A DNA stretch of 14,044 nucleotides from Chitinophagaceae bacterium (GTDB lineage: Bacteria > Bacteroidota > Bacteroidia > Chitinophagales > Chitinophagaceae). The stretch lies in the NCBI GenBank assembly GCA_947483345.1, contig CANKNL010000051.1, positions 1 through 14,044 on the forward strand. Reading direction: 5' to 3'. A program made the position numbers and the translations under genes. Below, piece after piece: positions 1 to 5,356 of the stretch (within the stretch, counting starts at the first letter, position 1; each line of letters begins with the position of its first letter). Below the pieces are notes generated by a model. The model had not been told where the DNA came from. It ran no database searches and worked only from the letters and a program-made list of their open reading frames with translations.

Positions 1-4
1 AATA

Positions 5-59
5 TTCGTGTAACTTGCCGGCGGCCGGCAGGTTCGTGTCATTGCTTCTAAATTCGTGT
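5..59. repeat. Three copies of TTCGTGT with a GC-rich hairpin between two of them
   Basis: The heptamer TTCGTGT occurs at 5-11, 33-39 and 53-59, twice preceded by A and once by G. Between the first two copies lies a GC-rich inverted repeat, TGCCGG at 16-21 and CCGGCA at 25-30, with a 3-base loop. From memory, degenerate tandem repeats of the ATTCGTGT type are common between genes in Bacteroidota, and GCCGGC-type hairpins also recur there. No search was made to confirm this. The last copy runs to within two bases of the ATG at 61, so the repeat forms the whole visible leader of the GSCFA gene. Confidence 0.5.
49..56 (+). promoter_or_regulatory. Weak -7-like element before the GSCFA gene
   Basis: TAAATTCG matches the Bacteroidota -7 consensus TAnnTTTG with one mismatch and ends 4 bases before the ATG at 61. 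There is no clear TTTG element 17-23 bases upstream; that stretch is the GC-rich hairpin. The element also overlaps the third TTCGTGT repeat, so the match may come from the repeat rather than from a promoter. Confidence 0.2.
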
Positions 60-60
60 T

Positions 61-1056
61 ATGGAATTTCGCTTAGAATTTACTCCCAAACCTTTTGATG
101 TAAAAATTAACCATCGGCAAAACTTAATGTTGATTGGCTCCTGCTTTACCGAACAGATCGGAACCAAACTTTCCAACCATAAGTTTACTGTTCTGGATAA
201 TCCCAACGGTATTTTGTTTAATCCTGTCAGTATTGCCAAATCTATTTCAGCTTACATAGAAAATAAACAATTCAAAGAATCAGATCTGTTTTACCAAAAT
301 GAAAGCTGGAACAGTTGGGAACACCACAGCCGGTTTTCTCATCCCGATAAAAAGATATGCCTGAACGGAATAAATGAATCTCAATCCAAAGCAAATGCGT
401 TTTTAAAAAATGCAGATTGGTTATTGATTACACTGGGCTCGGCCTTTGTGTACGAACTCAGCTCTCCTTCGGGAGAGTGGTTGGGGCTGAGGCCAGTTGT
501 TGCCAATTGCCATAAAGTGCCAACAGATAAATTTAGTAAACGTCTTTTATCTGCTGATGAAGTTTTTGCTGATTTGAACAAAGTGATTGAAAAAGCAGTG
601 GCCTTTAATCCGCAGATTAAAATCATTTTCACCATCAGTCCGGTGCGGCATTTGCGTGATGGATTTGTAGAGAACAACCGCAGCAAAGCCACATTGATAC
701 AGGCTGTTCATCAGCTGGTAGAAAAAAACAGTCATTGTTTTTATTTTCCGGCATACGAACTGGTGATTGACGACCTGCGTGATTACCGCTTTTTTGCCGA
801 AGACATGGTGCATCCCAATTATGCAGCCACCAATTATGTTTGGGAAAAATTTATTGCAACCTGCATTGATGAATCAGCGCAACAACTGATGAAAGAGATT
901 GCTGTAATTGTGGCTGCCAAAAATCACAAACCATTCAACCCCACATCTGAGCAACACAAAAAATTTCTCCAAACCAATTTTGAGAAAGTAAAAAAACTAC
1001 AACAACAATTCCCTTATTTAATGCTTAAAGAAGAAGAAGCTTTCTTCAAGTCTTGA
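61..1056 (+). CDS. GSCFA domain protein (SGNH-hydrolase-like)
   Basis: This 331-residue protein belongs to the GSCFA family, named after a conserved N-terminal motif that appears here as GSCF at residues 26-29. The family resembles SGNH/GDSL esterases. Ser27 would be the nucleophile, and the DMVH motif at Asp248 and His251 fits the Asp-x-x-His pair of SGNH block V. Other conserved-looking stretches are NSWEHHSRFS near residue 85, LITLGSAF near 122 and SPVRHLRDG near 195. There is no signal peptide or membrane segment, so a cytoplasmic location is likely. The substrate is unknown; acyl or acetyl ester hydrolysis is inferred from the fold only. The ATG at 61 is chosen because the family start lies close to the GSCF motif. 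The gene converges on miaE and is separated from it by a GC-rich inverted repeat. Confidence 0.88.
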   Translation: MEFRLEFTPKPFDVKINHRQNLMLIGSCFTEQIGTKLSNHKFTVLDNPNGILFNPVSIAKSISAYIENKQFKESDLFYQNESWNSWEHHSRFSHPDKKICLNGINESQSKANAFLKNADWLLITLGSAFVYELSSPSGEWLGLRPVVANCHKVPTDKFSKRLLSADEVFADLNKVIEKAVAFNPQIKIIFTISPVRHLRDGFVENNRSKATLIQAVHQLVEKNSHCFYFPAYELVIDDLRDYRFFAEDMVHPNYAATNYVWEKFIATCIDESAQQLMKEIAVIVAAKNHKPFNPTSEQHKKFLQTNFEKVKKLQQQFPYLMLKEEEAFFKS

Positions 1057-1064
1057 TCTCCGGG

Positions 1065-1089
1065 TTCCCCCTTTAGGGGGCGGAGGGGG
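1065..1089. repeat. C5-TTTA-G5 inverted repeat between convergent genes, possible bidirectional terminator
   Basis: CCCCC at 1067-1071 and GGGGG at 1076-1080 form a short, strong hairpin around TTTA. A second G5 run at 1085-1089 directly abuts the miaE stop codon. The element fills nearly all of the 33 bases between the stop codons of two convergent genes. CCCCCTTTAGGGGG-type elements are, as I recall, a frequent intergenic repeat in Bacteroidota. The position suits a two-way transcription barrier, but no U-tract follows on the plus strand, so terminator function is inferred. Confidence 0.55.
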
Positions 1090-1701
1090 TTAATGTATCC
1101 TGTCACCCCTTAATTCCATCTCCTTCATTAATTCTTTTTCATATTTCAACCATTCGGCCCAGCGTTTCCGCACAACTTTCTTATCTAAATAATGCTCTGC
1201 AAGTGTAATAAACAAAGTATAATGCCCCGCTTCACTTTCCATAAATTTTCTGTAAAAATTGCGCATATATGCATCATCCAGACCTTCACTTAATCTTTTA
1301 AAACGCTCACAGCTGCGGGCTTCTATCAATGCCATGATCAGCATCTGGTCTAAAAACCGGTCATCGGGGCTGCCATCTTTTTTTTGAAATTGCAGCAGGC
1401 TATTAACATACACATCCTTGCGTTGCCTGCCGAGTTTAAGGTCACGCTTTTTAAGTTCGGCAATTACCATTCTAAAATGTCCCCATTCTTCAGTAACAAT
1501 CGGGGCAAGTTCTTCTACCAGTAATTCTTTTTCGGAATTTTTTGTGATCAACGAAATGCAGGTTGTGGCAGCTTTTTGCTCACAATAAGCATGGTCGCTC
1601 AAAATTTCATTCAATTGTAATTCTGCTAAATTTACCCATCGGGGATCGCTGGGTAATTGTAATCCTAAAATGTTTTTAACGTCCTCCGATAACTTTTCCA
1701 T
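1090..1701 (-). CDS. miaE: tRNA-(ms2io6A)-hydroxylase MiaE
   Basis: MiaE is a cytoplasmic non-haem diiron monooxygenase that hydroxylates the isopentenyl group of ms2i6A at tRNA position 37, next to the anticodon, using O2. The 203-residue protein has the ferritin-like ligand set: Glu41 (in CEQKA), Glu72 and His75 (EEWGH), Glu127 (EARSCERF), and Glu157 and His160 (ESEAGH). Its length is usual for the family. The ATG at 1701 is preceded by a strong Bacteroidota -7 element only 5 bases away, which fixes this start and suggests a very short or absent leader. The lipoprotein gene lies 60 bases upstream on the same strand, but the separate promoter argues for independent expression. The miaB and miaA genes, which make the substrate, are not in this window. 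Confidence 0.93.
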   Translation of the reverse strand: MEKLSEDVKNILGLQLPSDPRWVNLAELQLNEILSDHAYCEQKAATTCISLITKNSEKELLVEELAPIVTEEWGHFRMVIAELKKRDLKLGRQRKDVYVNSLLQFQKKDGSPDDRFLDQMLIMALIEARSCERFKRLSEGLDDAYMRNFYRKFMESEAGHYTLFITLAEHYLDKKVVRKRWAEWLKYEKELMKEMELRGDRIH

Positions 1702-1706
1702 AAATA

Positions 1707-1739
1707 CAAAAATAGAAAAGCCCGACTGTTTTAACCAAA
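1707..1739 (-). promoter_or_regulatory. Bacteroidota-type promoter of miaE
   Basis: Read on the minus strand, TATTTTTG (plus-strand 1707-1714) is a full match to the -7 consensus TAnnTTTG, and TTTG (1736-1739) is the -33 element, with a 21-base spacer. The -7 element ends 5 bases before the ATG, so transcription would begin at or almost at the start codon. Confidence 0.6.
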
Positions 1740-1761
1740 CTGATTTATATCCGCTACCATA

Positions 1762-2181
1762 TTATTGCCTGATTACCGAAAAAAGACCAACACCTGTGGT
1801 TGCCGTTTCTAATCCTATAGTACCAACCAGGCTGGTTGACGTGGAAACATATTTGGCAGACAAAGTATAATTGGCACTTGATCCTGTATACTTATAAAAT
1901 GCTTTAACACTATCCTGTACAAGTTGCCATGTGCCAGTTGCATTGTCAATGCCCGTGCTGTTATTTCCCAGTATATCAATGGTACCATTTGATTTAAAAG
2001 TTAACGAAAAAACATAGGTTGGATTACCCAATGTATTACCATACTGGCCAGTGCCAATCCATGTACCTACAGGGCTAAGTGATGGGGCTGTAGGCGTATT
2101 TTCCTTACTGCAGGATGTGATTACATGTATAAATACAAAAGTTGTTACAAATAGACATAGAATCCTTTTCATCATGTTCAT
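1762..2181 (-). CDS. Small lipocalin-like lipoprotein
   Basis: This 139-residue protein starts with a type II signal peptide: Lys5-Arg6, a hydrophobic stretch at about 7-22 and the lipobox ITSC with Cys24. The mature protein would be anchored by lipid at Cys24. The following residues, SKEN, resemble the charged lipoprotein export signals described in Bacteroidota, so surface exposure is possible but inferred. The rest contains repeated Gly-Thr-Trp strand motifs (VGTWIGTG near 39 and ATGTWQL near 82) and ends in a beta-rich segment, as in small lipocalin-like Bacteroidota lipoproteins. Ligand and role are unknown. Met3 or Met4 are equally possible starts. It lies upstream of miaE on the same strand and diverges from the acylase gene. 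Confidence 0.72.
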   Translation of the reverse strand: MNMMKRILCLFVTTFVFIHVITSCSKENTPTAPSLSPVGTWIGTGQYGNTLGNPTYVFSLTFKSNGTIDILGNNSTGIDNATGTWQLVQDSVKAFYKYTGSSANYTLSAKYVSTSTSLVGTIGLETATTGVGLFSVIRQ

Positions 2182-2263
2182 GTTTAAGACATTTTAAAAT
2201 AGTGTTGCTAATGCATCATAAACAAACATCATACCAGCGAAAAGGAATGTGGGTATTTTACAA

Positions 2264-2280
2264 ATTATTTATAAAATAAT
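2264..2280. repeat. Perfect 7-bp AT-only inverted repeat
   Basis: ATTATTT at 2264-2270 and AAATAAT at 2274-2280 are exact reverse complements around ATA. Such dyads arise easily by chance in DNA this AT-rich, so function is uncertain. Confidence 0.35.
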
Positions 2281-2317
2281 ATATAAATAACATTAAGTAT
2301 AATATAAGATTCTGCAA

Positions 2318-2356
2318 AATATCCGATTCAGTAATTTAAAACCAAAATCGGGTATT
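2318..2356 (+). promoter_or_regulatory. 11-bp dyad upstream of the acylase gene
   Basis: The arms AATATCCGATT (2318-2328) and AATCGGGTATT (2346-2356) pair over 11 positions, one of them a G-U/G-T pair, around a 17-base spacer. The CCGATT/AATCGG core stands out in an otherwise AT-only region. The dyad ends 39 bases before the ATG at 2396, where a promoter or operator would sit. It may be a protein-binding site or a leader hairpin. No regulator is encoded nearby. Confidence 0.4.
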
Positions 2357-2395
2357 AATGCAGATTTTAGTATTTTACAGTAAATAACACCTATT

Positions 2396-4852
2396 ATGAA
2401 AATAGTTCCTTTTATAATTTCTGCTGTAATCACTACATCACTGGTTATTACATTAAATACAAGTCTTAAAATAAAAGGTAAAGATGCACCCCCATTTGGC
2501 GCTTTTTTTAGCCCCCAGCACGGGTTCTGGCAAAATGCTGAATCTGCATCAGCCGATTTTACTGCTGATCTTAAATTTCCACAGTTGACCGGTAAAGTTG
2601 AGGTGTATCTGGATGATCGTTTAGTACCCCATATTTTTGCTGAGCAGGAAAATGATGCATACTTCGTGCAGGGATTTCTGCATGCAAAATTCAGGCTTTG
2701 GCAAATGGAGTTACAAACCTTTGCTGCCGGCGGAAGAGTGAGCGAAGTGTTAGGTGAAAAAGGATTAGAACACGACCGAGAGTTCAGACGCTTGGGTATG
2801 GTTTATGCGGCTGAAATTGCTTTACAGGAGGTTGACAAGGACCCGGCTATTAAAGCGATGTATGATGCCTATACAGCGGGTGTAAATGCATATATCGAAA
2901 ATCTTACAGCAAGTTCTCTTCCCGTTGAATATAAATTGATTGGTTATAAACCTGAAAAATGGACCAACCTTAAAAGCTCACTTTTTCTAAAGTACATGTG
3001 CTACGACCTGGCTGCGCATGATGACGATTTTGAAATGACCAATGCCAAAAGTTATTTTAACGCAGATGATTTTGCAAAACTGTATCCCAGCATTCAGGAT
3101 TCTTTAGATCCTATCATACCAAAAGGAACCATTTTAGATTCGCAAAAAGTATTTCCGGTTGCACCGCTTATGGCAGATTCAGTTTATTTTAACAACCACG
3201 ACCTGGCCATTTCTGAACCCTCAAAACCCGATAGAGATAATGGCAGTAATAATTGGGCCGTGAGTGGGAGTAAAACAAAAAACGGTGCCCCTATATTATG
3301 CAACGATCCTCATCTGTCTTTAAACCTGCCTTCACTCTGGTACGAATTACAGATTTCTACACCTACTTTTAATGCCTATGGTGTTAGTTTTCCAGGCGCA
3401 CCGGGTGTAATTATTGGTTATAACGATAGCTGTGCCTTTGGTTTTACCAATGGAGGCCGTGATGTAAGGGATTATTTCGAAATTAAATTTAAAGATGACA
3501 GCAGAAAGGAATATTTTTTTAATGGCACTTATCAAACAACAACATTCAGAGTGGATACCATTAAAATAAAAGGGAAGCCCGATTTTATTGATTCCGTTGC
3601 CTATGTACAACTTGGCAAGGATTGGTGTCCGGTTATGTTCGATAAATCTTTTTCGGGTGGCCGTAATACTAACAAAAAATATTATGCAGTTAGATGGAAA
3701 GCCCATGATCCCAGCAATGAATTGAAGATATTTAACATGATGAACCGTGCGAAAAATTATACAGACTATTCGGCTGCTGTCACCAATTTGCGTACACCCG
3801 GACAAAACTGTGTATTTGCCTGTAAGAATGGCGACATCGCTATTCGCACACAGGGCGAATGGCCGGCTAAATGGAAAGGCCAGGGCGATTTTGTGATGCC
3901 GGGCTTTGATAGCAGCTATTTATGGCAAGGCATGATACCGCAGAATGAAGTGCCTTATCAATATAACCCTGAAAGAGGTTTTGTTAGTAGTGCCAATCAA
4001 AAACCTGTTGATGATAACACTTATCCGTATTATTTGGGCAGAAATTATCCACTGTACCGCGGATTTGAAATCAACAGAAGATTGACTGCGATGAACAGCA
4101 TCACCCCACAGGATATGATGGCACTGCAAACTGATAATTTTAATGCACCGGCTGCCATGTTAATGCCTTTGTTTTTAAAAAATATGACAGAAAATGATTT
4201 AAGCAGCGATGAAAAAAAATACCTTGACTATTTAAAAGGATGGGACCTGCGAAATGATGTAGGGTCCAAAGGCGCTACCGTATTTGAAATACTCTGGACC
4301 AATTTACAAGACACGGTTTTTATGGATGAATACAGTAAAGCTCCAAAAGTGATCATTCGGCCTTTCGAATCATCCTTGCTGGAAGGGCTTTTAAAAGATT
4401 CGGCCTATAAATTTTTAGATAATATCAACACGCCCCAAACAGAAACACTGGCTGATAATTTGACGGCAGCCTTTAAAAAAACGTCTAATACTTTAAAAAA
4501 AGCTGAGGACAACGGCAAATTGGATTGGGATAAATATAAAGGAACACATATTGACCACCTGGCAAAACTGGCACCGTTTAGCCGGATGAATTTGCCTATT
4601 GGTGGTGGTACACATAATATTAATGCCACCAAACCAACACATGGTCCAAGCTGGCGAATGGTCATCAGCCTGACAGCTAAAACCGAAGCCTATGGCGTTT
4701 ATCCCGGCGGACAAAGTGGTAACCCCGGCAGTAAATTCTATGATAGTTTTGTTGATCAATGGGCAGCCGGTAAATATTATTCACTATGGATGATGACCAA
4801 AGCCGAGACCGGTGACAAACGGATTTTGGCAACAATGCGGTTTAATAAATAA
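2396..4852 (+). CDS. Penicillin acylase family N-terminal nucleophile hydrolase
   Basis: This 818-residue amidohydrolase precursor is of the penicillin G/V and AHL acylase family (peptidase S45 type), which cuts amide bonds in N-acyl compounds. A hydrophobic N-terminal segment (about 4-22) should export or anchor it. The alpha-chain part follows (about 60-250) and contains HIFAEQENDAYFVQGFLHA. The autoprocessing site GSNNW places the catalytic Ser at residue 284, directly after Gly283 as the family requires. Further family signatures are LCNDPHL just after it, GYNDSCAFGFTNG near 341, and the late HNINATKP to GPSWR block (740-754), which should supply the oxyanion Asn and a conserved Arg. The length is normal and no key residue seems missing. 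The natural substrate is unknown; antibiotic, acyl-homoserine lactone and acyl-peptide cleavage are all possible. A terminator-like hairpin follows. Confidence 0.9.
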   Translation: MKIVPFIISAVITTSLVITLNTSLKIKGKDAPPFGAFFSPQHGFWQNAESASADFTADLKFPQLTGKVEVYLDDRLVPHIFAEQENDAYFVQGFLHAKFRLWQMELQTFAAGGRVSEVLGEKGLEHDREFRRLGMVYAAEIALQEVDKDPAIKAMYDAYTAGVNAYIENLTASSLPVEYKLIGYKPEKWTNLKSSLFLKYMCYDLAAHDDDFEMTNAKSYFNADDFAKLYPSIQDSLDPIIPKGTILDSQKVFPVAPLMADSVYFNNHDLAISEPSKPDRDNGSNNWAVSGSKTKNGAPILCNDPHLSLNLPSLWYELQISTPTFNAYGVSFPGAPGVIIGYNDSCAFGFTNGGRDVRDYFEIKFKDDSRKEYFFNGTYQTTTFRVDTIKIKGKPDFIDSVAYVQLGKDWCPVMFDKSFSGGRNTNKKYYAVRWKAHDPSNELKIFNMMNRAKNYTDYSAAVTNLRTPGQNCVFACKNGDIAIRTQGEWPAKWKGQGDFVMPGFDSSYLWQGMIPQNEVPYQYNPERGFVSSANQKPVDDNTYPYYLGRNYPLYRGFEINRRLTAMNSITPQDMMALQTDNFNAPAAMLMPLFLKNMTENDLSSDEKKYLDYLKGWDLRNDVGSKGATVFEILWTNLQDTVFMDEYSKAPKVIIRPFESSLLEGLLKDSAYKFLDNINTPQTETLADNLTAAFKKTSNTLKKAEDNGKLDWDKYKGTHIDHLAKLAPFSRMNLPIGGGTHNINATKPTHGPSWRMVISLTAKTEAYGVYPGGQSGNPGSKFYDSFVDQWAAGKYYSLWMMTKAETGDKRILATMRFNK

Positions 4853-4863
4853 TTAAAAAAATT

Positions 4864-4903
4864 GAAGAGGTGCCGATTTGATCTGTCGGCATGCTTCATT
4901 TTT
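4864..4903 (+). terminator. Rho-independent terminator-like hairpin after the acylase gene
   Basis: TGCCGA (4871-4876) pairs with TCGGCA (4886-4891). Outer GAAG (4864-4867) pairs with CTTC (4894-4897) across a small internal loop. A run of five T follows at 4899-4903, and an A-run precedes the stem at 4855-4861. It starts 12 bases after the acylase stop codon and separates that gene from the small membrane protein gene. Confidence 0.65.
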
Positions 4904-4910
4904 GATGTTA

Positions 4911-4932
4911 CAAATTTTCAAATTTTCAAATC
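4911..4932 (+). repeat. Short period-8 repeat CAAATTTT
   Basis: CAAATTTT is repeated exactly at 4911-4918 and 4919-4926, and a partial third copy CAAAT follows at 4927-4931. It sits between the terminator and the ATG at 4939, in the only place available for a separate promoter of the next gene. No TAnnTTTG element was found there. Confidence 0.4.
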
Positions 4933-4938
4933 AATGTT

Positions 4939-5286
4939 ATGAAATTATTCATCTCTTTTATACTGACCATCTTATTAAGTTTTACTTTTTGTTTGTTTTT
5001 CCCCTGGTGGGCCATTGCCATTGCGGCATTTGTAGTGGCGGCATTAATTCCCCAAAAACCAGTTAAGGCATTTTTAACAGGCTTTATGGCATTGTTTGTT
5101 TTATGGGGCGGCTTAAGTTTTTGGTTAAGCTATAACAATGAACATATGCTGGCTCATAAAGTATCCCAACTTATTTTAATGATAGATAATCCGATATTAT
5201 TAATTGTTGCAACAGCTTTAATTGGGGCATTGGTTGCAGGTTTTGCGGCTTTAACAGGTAGCTATCTGCGCAAATCCAAATCATAA
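4939..5286 (+). CDS. Small four-helix membrane protein of unknown function
   Basis: I do not recognise this 115-residue protein. It is very hydrophobic, with likely membrane segments at about 3-21, 23-40, 46-66 and 85-107. The first two are separated by a PWW turn and the last is rich in Gly and Ala. A more polar stretch at 67-83 (YNNEHMLAHK) links helices 3 and 4, and the C terminus is basic (RKSKS), which suggests that end faces the cytoplasm. Use of the ATG at 4939 gives a start directly at the first helix. It lies after a terminator and about 45 bases before the promoter of the DUF5686 gene, so it is probably a single-gene unit. A longer frame overlapping it from 4878 looks like a non-coding shadow. 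Confidence 0.7.
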   Translation: MKLFISFILTILLSFTFCLFFPWWAIAIAAFVVAALIPQKPVKAFLTGFMALFVLWGGLSFWLSYNNEHMLAHKVSQLILMIDNPILLIVATALIGALVAGFAALTGSYLRKSKS

Positions 5287-5312
5287 AAACCGGTTCATTA
5301 AATTTAGATTTT

Positions 5313-5338
5313 CAGTAACAAAATCGACGTTAATTTTG
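5313..5338 (+). promoter_or_regulatory. Promoter of the DUF5686 gene, within an inverted repeat
   Basis: TAATTTTG at 5331-5338 fully matches the -7 consensus TAnnTTTG and ends 18 bases before the ATG at 5357. The upstream element is weak: TTTC at 5310-5313, with a 17-base spacer. The -7 element overlaps the right arm of a perfect 9-bp dyad (TAACAAAAT at 5316-5324, ATTTTGTTA at 5333-5341), an arrangement expected of an operator. Confidence 0.5.
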
Positions 5339-5356
5339 TTATTCTCAAAACAAATT

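Larger units (their letters stand above)
2182..2395. other. AT-rich divergent intergenic region with two dyads
   Basis: This is the longest gap in the window, lying between the divergent lipoprotein and acylase genes. It is very AT-rich, especially at about 2255-2320. I found no full TAnnTTTG match correctly placed for either gene. It holds an AT-only inverted repeat at 2264-2280 and a longer dyad at 2318-2356. No open frame or RNA gene was recognised. Confidence 0.6.

Noticed and set aside
3347..3805. 152-residue open frame on the minus strand inside the acylase gene
   Set aside because: It is antisense to a conserved enzyme and its translation shows no recognisable family or signal.
4878..5066. 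62-residue open frame overlapping the small membrane protein
   Set aside because: It begins inside the terminator hairpin, has an implausible composition, and is out of frame with the clearly hydrophobic gene that starts at 4939.
5288..5295. AACCGGTT palindrome, also at 11165-11172, as a possible shared operator
   Set aside because: The same octamer also occurs inside coding sequence near 5747, and it is too short to support a regulatory claim.
5336..5356. Seven-residue N-terminal extension of the DUF5686 protein from a TTG at 5336
   Set aside because: The TTG is part of the consensus -7 promoter element, so it would not be in the mRNA. The ATG at 5357 gives a cleaner signal peptide.
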